Shown: positions 8,386-14,673 of the stretch, in pieces | Layout: the number at the start of each line of letters is the position of its first letter | Position numbering within the stretch: the first letter of the stretch is position 1 | From: a virus | Reading direction: 5' to 3' (one strand) | Length of the DNA stretch: 44,859 bases | IMG/VR virus record: IMGVR_UViG_3300032084_002426 | Location: 1-44,859 of that record | The notes under the pieces: generated by a model | The model's input: only the letters and a program-made list of their open reading frames with translations | What the model was told of the DNA's origin: nothing | Database searches by the model: none | Translations under genes and position numbers: made by a program

Positions 8386-9734
8386 ACAAAACGCCATATG
8401 ACTATCAAGAAAAGGTATTCAACGAAACAATCTCAGCAATAGAAAGCGGAGAGCGTAGGTTAATGATTAATCTACCTACTCGTGCCGGGAAGTCTATTAT
8501 TGCGGCAATGCTTACGGAGCATTTTAGGGAGTCAGGGGTCTATTTCATTGCTCACAAAACGATTTTGATTAAACAAATGTCTGAGGAGCTTGAAGATAAT
8601 GGAATAAAACATGGGATTATTGCTCCGTGGGCCCCACAATTAAAATATCGAGTCCAGGTGATAAGCAAGGATACTTTCTATAATAGGTTTAAAAAGATGT
8701 CCAAAACGGGGTGGAAAGCCCCTGGGCTTATTGTAGTAGACGAGGCCCACATGGCAATGGGCAAACGCTATGAGGAAATTTTAAAGGCTTTCCCTAATTC
8801 CATTCTAATCGGAATGACTGCGACCGTTTGCCGCCTTGACGGCAGACCCTTTAGGCCATTATTTACTCATTTAATAAAGGGGCCATCAATATCGGAGTTG
8901 CAAAAAAAGAATAGGCTGTGCCCCGTGGATACGTTCGTTGCGGAGTTTGATACGTCTGGAATAAGGACTAAAAATGAGGATTTTATCCTTGCTGACGTTC
9001 TCTCTAAAGTTGACAAGCCGGCTGTTATTTCTGGACTTGTGACTCACTGGGAAAAGCTTGCGAAAGGGAAGAAGACTCTCTCTTTCGCCGCATCTATTCA
9101 GCATGCGGAGGATATTGCTAGCCAATTTAATGACTGTGGTTATCCGTCTATCGCTTTAAGCTCAAAGGATGATTCTCAAACCCTAAAATTTAGGTTAAAC
9201 GAATTTTACGATGGGAAATACATAAATCTCGTTTCTGTAGATTTATTCACAATGGGTTTCACCGTTAAAGATTGTGAGTGCATACTCCAAGCTAGACCAA
9301 CTAAATCCTTAATGCTCTACAAGCAGGCGTTAGGTCGTGGAATGTGCTGGATGCCAGGGAAAACTTTAATAAATCTTGACTGCGTTGCGAACTATAAATA
9401 TCACGGGCTTCCAGAAGACGATGTGGAATGGTCGCTAGACGGGAAACCAAAAAAAGAAAAAGAAGAAGCTACACTAAAAATGTGCCCTGCTTGCTTCCGC
9501 CCGTTGGCGATCTCTGCGAGGGTATGTCACCATTGTGGGTTCGAATTCACTGCAACCGACGCAGGGTGCCGAATCCCAAAAGAGAGAGAAGGACGACTTG
9601 TTAAATTGAGCCGGGAGGATAACGATTTAGTCCTTAAGGTGGCGAGAGAGGCATCAACTTTCGATGAAGCCAAAATGATTGCAGGAGAACTCGCTGAATC
9701 GATTTGGTTTGGATCTCTTAGAGAAACTTCTTGA
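8382..9734 (+). CDS. SF2 DEAH-box helicase (UvsW-like) with C-terminal zinc ribbon
   Basis: A 450-residue ATP-dependent helicase or translocase. Motif I is TRAGKS (33-38), motif II is DEAH (120-123), motif III is TAT (146-148), and the second RecA fold ends in QALGRGMC (315-322). A CPAC/CHHC zinc ribbon follows (368-385). The layout resembles T4 UvsW-type phage helicases that remodel forks and recombination intermediates, which fits the nearby nuclease, annealing protein and SbcCD. The last residue of motif VI is Cys, where Arg is usual in QxxGRxxR. The gene overlaps both neighbours by 4 nt. Confidence 0.85.
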   Translation: MNKTPYDYQEKVFNETISAIESGERRLMINLPTRAGKSIIAAMLTEHFRESGVYFIAHKTILIKQMSEELEDNGIKHGIIAPWAPQLKYRVQVISKDTFYNRFKKMSKTGWKAPGLIVVDEAHMAMGKRYEEILKAFPNSILIGMTATVCRLDGRPFRPLFTHLIKGPSISELQKKNRLCPVDTFVAEFDTSGIRTKNEDFILADVLSKVDKPAVISGLVTHWEKLAKGKKTLSFAASIQHAEDIASQFNDCGYPSIALSSKDDSQTLKFRLNEFYDGKYINLVSVDLFTMGFTVKDCECILQARPTKSLMLYKQALGRGMCWMPGKTLINLDCVANYKYHGLPEDDVEWSLDGKPKKEKEEATLKMCPACFRPLAISARVCHHCGFEFTATDAGCRIPKEREGRLVKLSREDNDLVLKVAREASTFDEAKMIAGELAESIWFGSLRETS

Positions 9735-9759
9735 CAACCTTGTTGATAGCTGGTAAGGT
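9731..9759 (+). promoter_or_regulatory. candidate sigma70-like promoter for the HTH gene
   Basis: TTGACA (9731-9736), a 17-nt spacer and TAAGGT (9754-9759), followed after 7 nt by the ATG of the HTH gene at 9767. The -10 is a weak match. The segment GGTAAGGTTGTTTATAT within and after it resembles the conserved spacer of the promoters at 14621 and 32913, with a one-base gap. There is no Shine-Dalgarno between the -10 and the ATG. Confidence 0.4.
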
Positions 9760-9766
9760 TGTTTAT

Positions 9767-9949
9767 ATGAATGATATAACGAAAGAAGAAATTAAATCTA
9801 TTAGGGGAAAACTGGGGATAAGCCAGCAGAAGTTTGCGGAAAAACTCGGTGCATCTGTGTCCGCTGTCAGCCAATGGGAAAGGGGGCTTTTTACGCCGAT
9901 CCCATCTTATCAGAAGAAAATCAGAGAGTTAGGGAATGGGAGAGCGTAG
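9767..9949 (+). CDS. small HTH (XRE/Cro-type) DNA-binding protein
   Basis: About 60 residues from ATG 9767 (MNDITKEEIKSIRGKLG). The following ISQQKFAEKLGASVSAVSQW is a clear XRE helix-turn-helix (helices 2 and 3, recognition helix SVSAVSQWERG). The frame also opens at TTG 9731, but that stretch overlaps a promoter-like sequence. Single-domain proteins of this type act as phage repressors or activators. This one may bind the conserved promoter spacers or its own promoter. No opposing cro/cI pair is present, so a lysogeny switch is not indicated. Confidence 0.75.
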   Translation: MNDITKEEIKSIRGKLGISQQKFAEKLGASVSAVSQWERGLFTPIPSYQKKIRELGNGRA

Positions 9950-10421
9950 GAGACTAGAGGCCCTTTGGCTTAAGTTCCCAAACACTTTCCGGATGGACGC
10001 GGGCAGTTGTTGGCCTTACGAGAAGAAAAAACAATTTCAGGCTAAAAAAGATGGGGTTTTCCCCGTAAAAAAAGGCGATATAATTGTAAAGAACCCTTCT
10101 GGGCCAATCCCCTATGGGATATCAGGTGCTGGCGACCGCCTCGGATGGTCAGAGGTTGAGGTCACGCCCGAGATGGTGGGTAAGAAATTAGCCGTATTCA
10201 CCAGCATAGAGGATAAAAGCGAGACCGATTGTATAGGGGTGAACCAAATCATATTCCTGATTAATGTTCTTAAGGCTGGTGGGATTGCCAAAGTCTTTCG
10301 CGAGGGGACTGAACTTAACCTCGAAGAGATTTTAGACCTTCCTAGGCGTAAAGCAAGCGAAAAGGAAAACTTTGTTTTGGATGGTTTGATCAAAGGGTTG
10401 GAGGGGAGACAATGGGGTTAA
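9936..10421 (+). CDS. VRR-NUC-like nuclease (PD-(D/E)XK)
   Basis: 161 residues. The central region has GAGDRLGW, then VTPEMVGKKLAVFTSIEDKS, then GVNQIIFLINVLKAGGIAKV. This order (Asp, then AVF..E.K, then Q...F...V..AGG) is that of phage VRR-NUC nucleases, which are Holliday-junction or flap-type endonucleases. The catalytic Asp and the Glu-x-Lys are present. The N-terminal 60 residues are basic and may bind DNA. Its place between the helicase and the recombination genes fits processing of replication intermediates. The match is by motif only. Confidence 0.65.
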   Translation: MGERRRLEALWLKFPNTFRMDAGSCWPYEKKKQFQAKKDGVFPVKKGDIIVKNPSGPIPYGISGAGDRLGWSEVEVTPEMVGKKLAVFTSIEDKSETDCIGVNQIIFLINVLKAGGIAKVFREGTELNLEEILDLPRRKASEKENFVLDGLIKGLEGRQWG

Positions 10422-10729
10422 CGAAAAAACAGGCTTTAGCTTTTAAAATATTTGCGGAAAAAATGGACTCCAGGGACCGGTTTCTTTCTCAGCTTTTATG
10501 CTTCAAACAGAAACACGGTTATGTCCCTACTAAATACAAACTTGAATATAGAGCTTTTGAGAAAGATGGGTTTAAAAGTTGGCGGCAGATCCCAAAAGTT
10601 TACAAAAGGGTTGGGAAAGCAGCGAATAAAGCGGCCAAGGCTAAAGGTTTAGAACAACTAAGAAAAGAAGCCATGGCCCTCGGACTAAAAGATTTGAATA
10701 GAAGCCTACCAGCCAGACAGGAGCCTTAA
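10412..10729 (+). CDS. basic hypothetical protein, 105 aa
   Basis: Lys/Arg-rich throughout (for example ANKAAKAKGLEQLRKEAMAL), with no cysteines arranged for metal and no membrane segment. It overlaps the VRR-NUC gene by 10 nt and shares one base with the next start. The charge suggests nucleic-acid binding. I do not recognise a family. Confidence 0.55.
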   Translation: MGLTKKQALAFKIFAEKMDSRDRFLSQLLCFKQKHGYVPTKYKLEYRAFEKDGFKSWRQIPKVYKRVGKAANKAAKAKGLEQLRKEAMALGLKDLNRSLPARQEP

Positions 10730-11658
10730 TGTCCAATTATATCTTATATGCTGTCGGTCTTCTTGGAATGGTTATCAATGGACAGTATTTTTTCTTCTAT
10801 TTCCAAGAGGCAGGATATCAGGCTGTTTTGTCTCCTTCCATGGCTTTTACCTTTATAGTTTTTGAATCCCTCCTTTGGCTTCGATCCTCTAGATATAAAT
10901 GGCTTAAAGTGTCTATGTTGTGCTTTTCCGTTCTTGTTACTATGTCGGCCCAGTACAGCAGCACGTCTAAAGTCGAGGTTAACTCGGCCAATTCAATCAA
11001 CCAAGCCTATGGGTATGAATCTAATATCGATAGATATAAAGATGAGATAAAGAATGCTACCGACGAGATAAACCGGATAAACACTATGCGTCAGGAAAAT
11101 TTCCTATTTTCTCGTACAGACAATGACCTTGAATACTACAGGGCAGAAAAAGCTCGATATGAACAGTTATTAAAAAAAGAGCGGGATAGTTATATCAAGT
11201 CTATTCCTGCAAAAAAAACGATCTATGACTGGTTTGCGTATGACTTCCCTCGGATAATTAAAGACGGGGTTACTCCTGAACTTATTAGAGTTCTCTTTCA
11301 AGTATTTAGCTCTTTCGTGCTTGCGTTAGTGGCTCCGGTTTGCTTCTCTCTTATTGAGAAGAAAGAACCTCCCACAGAAACAAAGAGGCTTAAGCCTACG
11401 GCGGTTGATTATTCTGGTTACGTCTTAAGATGGGTTAATTATCATTGGGTTAATATTAGGACTGGGAAATCTGACCAAATCGTAAGCCGTAAGATTTTCT
11501 ATGAAGCTATGGCCGCTCGTAACATTGATTTCCCGGAAAAAGCGTACGATTCTATACTTTTTGCGGCAAATACTAGCAAAGTTGTTGACAAGTCTCAAAT
11601 ATTGTGTAGAATAGAGTCAGAAGCTGTAGAGAAGATCAAAGCTTCATTGAAATCTTAG
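10729..11658 (+). CDS. membrane protein with coiled coil, 309 aa
   Basis: Not a family I recognise. The N-terminus has about three hydrophobic segments (YILYAVGLLGMVINGQYFFF; VLSPSMAFTFIVFESLLWL; VSMLCFSVLVTM). A long polar helical region follows (about 90-150, with DEINRINTMRQ and EYYRAEKARYEQLLKKE), then another membrane segment near 190-215 (SSFVLALVAPVCFSLI) and a soluble C-terminal domain of about 90 residues. The topology is that of a membrane-anchored sensor or scaffold. It is the last protein gene before the non-coding RNA region, and a promoter for that region lies inside its 3' end. Confidence 0.6.
   Translation: MSNYILYAVGLLGMVINGQYFFFYFQEAGYQAVLSPSMAFTFIVFESLLWLRSSRYKWLKVSMLCFSVLVTMSAQYSSTSKVEVNSANSINQAYGYESNIDRYKDEIKNATDEINRINTMRQENFLFSRTDNDLEYYRAEKARYEQLLKKERDSYIKSIPAKKTIYDWFAYDFPRIIKDGVTPELIRVLFQVFSSFVLALVAPVCFSLIEKKEPPTETKRLKPTAVDYSGYVLRWVNYHWVNIRTGKSDQIVSRKIFYEAMAARNIDFPEKAYDSILFAANTSKVVDKSQILCRIESEAVEKIKASLKS
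11585..11612 (+). promoter_or_regulatory. strong candidate promoter reading into the RNA region
   Basis: TTGACA (11585-11590), a 16-nt spacer and TAGAAT (11607-11612). It lies within the last 75 bases of the membrane protein gene and would start transcription near 11619, about 40 nt before that gene ends. Nothing but non-coding sequence follows for 1.2 kb, so its likely job is to drive the structured RNA and tRNA-Pro. Confidence 0.55.
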
Positions 11659-11762
11659 CCTAGAGTCGGGCGAAATCAGAAAGGCTCAAAGGATTGATGT
11701 TAAAACCCCGGACTGCCGCCAGCGGGTTATCTGGCAGCCCCACCGATAGGGTTATTATGGAA

Positions 11763-11870
11763 TTATCTGTGCCAGAGTGGGCCATAATGGTGACGCAGAT
11801 AAACCCCGAACGTGCTGGAGTCTGCATTCCAATAGACGAGGGGCCGCAGGTTCGAATCCTGTCAGATAAT
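11763..11870 (+). tRNA. tRNA-Ser(GGA)-like element with a 16-nt insertion in the anticodon loop
   Basis: The ends form a perfect 7-bp acceptor stem (TTATCTG with CAGATAA, discriminator T). The T arm GCAGG TTCGAAT CCTGT has a consensus T loop. A D-arm-like stretch GCCAGAGTGG fits class II tRNAs. GCAG (11795-11798) pairs with CTGC (11822-11825), and CTGGAGT (11815-11821) would be an anticodon loop reading GGA. Sixteen extra bases (11799-11814) separate the loop from its 5' strand. Without them the element is 92 nt, normal for a serine tRNA with a long variable arm. It is either a tRNA interrupted by a tiny intron-like insertion, a dead tRNA, or a tRNA-like module of a larger RNA. Confidence 0.35.
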
Positions 11871-12234
11871 TGAGGGAACTTATTGGTGGGACTTCAACCC
11901 TCACAACATGCAATGAACCATCGAGCTGTGATGCAGGGGCTCTAACACTGCATCTATCCAACTGAGGCCGTCATGGGTATGGGCGGGAATCCTGCAATAG
12001 CGGGATGCATAGATATGTGCCACCGGGTCAACGCCGGACAGTTGGTGACTAGGCTTAAAAACATCAGCTATACTGGTTCCGGGGGGTTCAACCGGACAGG
12101 AAAGCGGCTGACTGAGCGGTAGACAGGTATTTTCGGGTTCCTACCCCGATCAAATCACCGCAAAACTTAGGTCGCAATTTCGACGCGAAGTGAGAATACC
12201 GAAGGCCCCGCCGGGGAAACAGGCGAGGCAACAA

Positions 12235-12381
12235 AAGAAGGTAGCGTAAAGGTGAGCGCACTTCCATAATAGCGATATGGGAACCGGTTATATGTCGCCC
12301 CTGCTGCATTGAGATGTTGTCTGCAGATGTAGATGGGGGGGGGGGAGATAGCACGTGGAGGTTCGAATCCTCCCCTTCTTA
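12235..12381 (+). other. 147-nt tRNA-like element with a long internal insertion
   Basis: A perfect acceptor stem (AAGAAGG with CCTTCTT, then A), TA at positions 8-9, a D arm GCGT AAAGGTGA GCGC and a T arm GGAGG TTCGAAT CCTCC are all in the right order at the two ends. Between them lie about 70 bases too many, including a run of 11 G (12336-12346). Possible anticodon stems are CCATA/TATGG with a 7-nt loop, or CTTCC with a distant GGGAG. No usable anticodon can be chosen with confidence. Confidence 0.3.
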
Positions 12382-12459
12382 TACTCTCTTTTTTTGAGAG
12401 GACCAATTAACCAGCCATATGAGACTTTGGGCGGGCGTTTTACGGGGATCATTCCCCCG

Positions 12460-12538
12460 GATTGGTTAGAGCGTGGGTTCAATTCCCACTCGTTGATCGA
12501 GATTGGTATGGAATACGGGTTCGACTCCCGTCTTTGAT
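12460..12538 (+). repeat. two tandem 38-nt T-arm-like hairpin units
   Basis: Units 12460-12497 and 12501-12538 both begin GATTGGT and end TTGAT. Each contains a 5-bp stem with a T-loop-like heptamer: GTGGG TTCAATT CCCAC and ACGGG TTCGACT CCCGT. The stem bases differ in two positions, and both changes are matched on the other strand, so pairing is kept. Neither unit has a full tRNA around it; the first is preceded by a D-arm-like GGTTAGAGC with no anticodon arm between. Confidence 0.45.
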
Positions 12539-12652
12539 GTAGGTATTAAGGGATCTACCGTCCACGGGGAATCAGTGAAGATGCTCGGAGAAAGGGTAGA
12601 GCATTGCTAAAGTCTTAATTGACAACCCCTAGTGGGTGAGATGCCCACATTT

Positions 12653-12724
12653 CAGAATGTAGGATAACGGCTATCCGCTTGCTTTGGGAGCAAGATTAAG
12701 CGAGTTCGACTCTCGCCATTCTGA
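12653..12724 (+). tRNA. tRNA-Pro(TGG)
   Basis: A complete cloverleaf of 72 nt. The acceptor is CAGAATG/CATTCTG with discriminator A, the D arm GGAT AACGGCT ATCC, the anticodon arm CTTGC TTTGGGA GCAAG with anticodon TGG, the variable loop ATTAA, and the T arm GCGAG TTCGACT CTCGC. CCA is not encoded. It would read CCA and other CCN proline codons. It lies at the 3' end of the RNA region, just before a terminator. Confidence 0.93.
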
Positions 12725-12727
12725 CAT

Positions 12728-12764
12728 ATCGGGCCGGAGGTTTTAGTCCTCCTTGCTCGATTTT
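12728..12764 (+). terminator. intrinsic terminator after tRNA-Pro
   Basis: ATCGGGC (12728-12734) pairs with GCTCGAT (12755-12761), and GGAGG pairs with CCTCC inside it around a TTTTAGT loop. TTT follows. It starts 3 nt after the tRNA and can end the RNA transcript. The inner arm also looks like a tRNA T arm, so it could be part of the structured RNA. Confidence 0.5.
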
Positions 12765-12775
12765 ACTGCAGAGAC

Positions 12776-12795
12776 GCCCCGGTTAACGACGGGGC
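12776..12795 (+). other. GC-rich hairpin
   Basis: GCCCCG and CGGGGC form a 6-bp stem around GTTAACGA. A T-rich stretch (CTTTTC) follows about 10 nt later. It may be a second, weaker terminator or a leader structure for the small gene at 12859. Confidence 0.35.
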
Positions 12796-12858
12796 CGAGT
12801 TAGGCTTTTCGTTGATTAGCAAACCTCTTGCGGTTATTTTTATTTTAAAGGAGCTTTC

Positions 12859-13032
12859 ATGGAAGAGAAAAACGAACAGACAAGAATCCGGATTGCCTAT
12901 AAGGTGAGTGCGAAAGGGCAATTCCAGCCCGATGTGACAGCGGAGGCGGAGACCGTGGAGACTGCTGAGAAGCTTTTAAACGACGGGCTTGAAGCTGCTA
13001 AGCGGCTCGCGGAAAAAGAGGGAACACTTTAG
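12859..13032 (+). CDS. small hypothetical protein, 57 aa
   Basis: ATG 12859 follows AAAGGAGC at good spacing, which supports it as a gene. The product (MEEKNEQTRIRIAYKVSAKG...) is charged, with a helical C-terminal half rich in Ala, Glu and Lys. I do not recognise it. It precedes the recombination gene at 13077 and is separated from it by an attenuator-like hairpin. Confidence 0.55.
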   Translation: MEEKNEQTRIRIAYKVSAKGQFQPDVTAEAETVETAEKLLNDGLEAAKRLAEKEGTL

Positions 13033-13037
13033 TGTCA

Positions 13038-13063
13038 ACGGGGTCGTAAGGCTCCGTTTTTTT
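13038..13063 (+). terminator. terminator or attenuator hairpin
   Basis: ACGGGGTC and GGCTCCGT form an 8-bp stem (with two G-T pairs) capped by GTAA and followed by six T. The Shine-Dalgarno AGGAG of the next gene comes immediately after the T run, so it may set partial read-through into the recombination genes. Confidence 0.6.
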
Positions 13064-13076
13064 AGGAGAAAAATCA

Positions 13077-14264
13077 ATGAATAAAATATACGGAAACACC
13101 CAGGTGATCGAGAGGGCACAAAACGCTAGTCCGGGCGACCCATTAGCTTTGATTAATTGGGATGCGATTCAAAGGCTACCAAACCAATATGAAGTCCTTA
13201 TCTCGGAAGTGAAGTTTAGTCTTCTTTCTGATTTTTCTGATATTGGGAATAAAACATATATGCCTACTCCTTCTTTAATGTACAAAATAGCAGAAGCGCG
13301 GGGGATCTATGGCATATATGGAAAGTCTGAACCTATATATGAAACTGTCGATCTGTCAGAGATGACAATGGGGGGAACTAGCGATTTCCAGAATATTATA
13401 GTAGGGTATAGTTCGACAAAGAGATCTGCCGTAAAGGAAGAGGACGGAGTAGAGAGGCCCTCGGATTTTTGTACTATTGACTATAATGTGTGGAATCGGG
13501 TAACCGAGATTTGGGCAGCCGAAGAAGTGGCGACAGATGGCTATGAAAAGGTAATTAACGGAGAATATAAACATTACAAGGATACAATGTCTGGCCCTCA
13601 CTATTTTGTTCAGAAGGGTAAATACAAAAACGCTGTCCCTGTCAAATATGGGACAAAGTGGGCCCGGAAAAAGCACTTCAAATCCGAACTTAAATTCGCC
13701 ATGCAGAAAGCCGAAACAAAAGCCCACGAAAAAACAATCCGAGTTTTATGCGGAATGCTGACAGGGTATAAAGGAGAAGAGCTCAAGGAAGGGCGGTTTA
13801 TATTTGCAAAAGTGAGGAGGTCTTTAGAGGATATGCAGCTAGAGTCTGCGGCCCGCCTAACTGCCTTATCCAAGGACATAGATTGTACCACACCAGCCGG
13901 GCTACTGTTCGGGGATGTTGACAAGGAAATGCCTGTGTCTGGTTCTGAGTTCGCAACCGGGGGAATGGTCGAGGGTCACAATCCTCCTACCTCTTTGCCT
14001 CATAGCCTCGAACCCTCTACAGAAGAAAAGCCAATCCCTCCTCATCAAAAAATGGTCGACACCATAGACACCTATAACCAGAACGGGCTAATCGGAGCGG
14101 AGTTGGCAGGGACAGCTAGCTCAATAATCCGGTGGATTGAGGGGGAAGGGGAGGCCTCTGTTGAGAATGTTTTGTATTGGGACAGGGCTAAGGATGTTCT
14201 TCGTGAGATTGAATCCGGGATAAAGCAAGAGTTGAGGATTAATCATGGGCTGCTCAATGACTAA
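13077..14264 (+). CDS. probable ssDNA-annealing recombination protein
   Basis: A 395-residue soluble protein with no membrane segment. The central KFAMQKAETKAHEKTIRVLCG resembles the conserved 'AET.A..+.+R' helix seen in phage annealing proteins of the RecT/Erf/Rad52-like groups, and the C-terminal third is a low-complexity linker plus small domain. Its position beside the SbcCD-like nuclease and SSB is that of a phage recombinase in a RecET-type or T4-type system. The family match is by pattern and context only, so the function is an inference. Confidence 0.45.
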   Translation: MNKIYGNTQVIERAQNASPGDPLALINWDAIQRLPNQYEVLISEVKFSLLSDFSDIGNKTYMPTPSLMYKIAEARGIYGIYGKSEPIYETVDLSEMTMGGTSDFQNIIVGYSSTKRSAVKEEDGVERPSDFCTIDYNVWNRVTEIWAAEEVATDGYEKVINGEYKHYKDTMSGPHYFVQKGKYKNAVPVKYGTKWARKKHFKSELKFAMQKAETKAHEKTIRVLCGMLTGYKGEELKEGRFIFAKVRRSLEDMQLESAARLTALSKDIDCTTPAGLLFGDVDKEMPVSGSEFATGGMVEGHNPPTSLPHSLEPSTEEKPIPPHQKMVDTIDTYNQNGLIGAELAGTASSIIRWIEGEGEASVENVLYWDRAKDVLREIESGIKQELRINHGLLND

Positions 14265-14624
14265 AGAATGGATTGATCAGAAAATCGAAGAGGCACATGC
14301 CAATGCGGCGGGGTAGGTTGTAATCATCCAAGGGTAGAAGGGTTCTACTTGACCTCTATTCCTTCCCCTGCAAATCTTCTCGATGACTGTTCTTTTGGGT
14401 GTGCTGATATATCAAGTCGCTCAGACCTAAAGAGGGAGCTTGCGGTTGCCATTGATGATTATATAAAAGAGGGCAATTTACCGTATGTAACTGGGTTCGA
14501 TTGGTTGTATCTACTCGACTTAGAGGAAGGCATTTGGCCGGTCAAAGTTACATGTGAAGATTCTTGCTTTGGGACTAACGTAAAAGACATGTCCGCGGTG
14601 TTGTTTGTTGGGAACTGTGATTGA
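14245..14624 (+). CDS. hypothetical protein, apparently frameshifted
   Basis: ATG 14245, behind GAGG, reads MGCSMTKEWIDQKIEEAHANAAG and stops at 14314-14316. The overlapping frame stays open from upstream through GVGCNHPRVEGFYLTS to TGA 14622-14624, with no start of its own except TTG 14349. One base added in the GGCGGGG run near 14311 joins the two. The downstream part is acidic and contains several cysteines (DDCSFGCAD, EDSCFGT). Function unknown. The TGA overlaps the -35 box of the next promoter. Confidence 0.45.
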
Positions 14625-14649
14625 CTAACTAGCAAGACTGCTTTATCAT
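14621..14649 (+). promoter_or_regulatory. sigma70-like promoter for the SbcD-SbcC gene
   Basis: TTGACT (14621-14626), a 17-nt spacer and TATCAT (14644-14649), with a start near 14656. A GGAG ribosome site follows before ATG 14674. The spacer holds ACTAGCAAG and TTTAT at the same positions as in the promoter at 32913, which suggests a shared protein-binding site. Confidence 0.65.
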
Positions 14650-14673
14650 AAGCAAAAGAAAAGGAGAAATAAC

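Larger units (their letters stand above)
11619..12764 (+). ncRNA. candidate large structured non-coding RNA region with tRNA-like modules
   Basis: About 1.1 kb without a credible gene: all open frames are short, overlap each other on both strands and lack ribosome sites. It starts at a good promoter and ends at a tRNA-Pro and terminator. Many hairpins are visible, for example GCCAG/CTGGC (11717-11735), ATCCTGC AATA GCGGGAT (11990-12007), CCCCG/CGGGG near 12207 and several T-arm-like 5-bp stems with 7-nt loops. Very large RNAs such as GOLLD and ROOL are known from phages and often lie beside or within tRNA clusters, so such an RNA is one explanation. A decayed tRNA array is another. I cannot match a named RNA family by eye. 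Confidence 0.35.

Noticed and set aside
9731-9949. A lysogeny switch around the HTH gene
   Set aside because: There is no opposing repressor, integrase or attachment site that I can see in the window.
11880-11975. A tRNA on the - strand, with a D-loop-like CTCAGTTGGATAGA and a weak T arm
   Set aside because: The D stem has a mismatch, the T stem has a mismatch, and the central GATGCAG/CTGCATC stem leaves an 11-nt loop. It is better seen as a hairpin of the structured RNA.
12129-12152. A further T arm, TCGGG TTCCTAC CCCGA
   Set aside because: The loop lacks the conserved A58 and the purine before it, and no matching acceptor strand was found upstream.
11763-12381. Group I introns as the cause of the interrupted tRNA-like elements
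   Set aside because: Insertions of 16 and about 70 nt are far too short, and no group I core pairing was seen.
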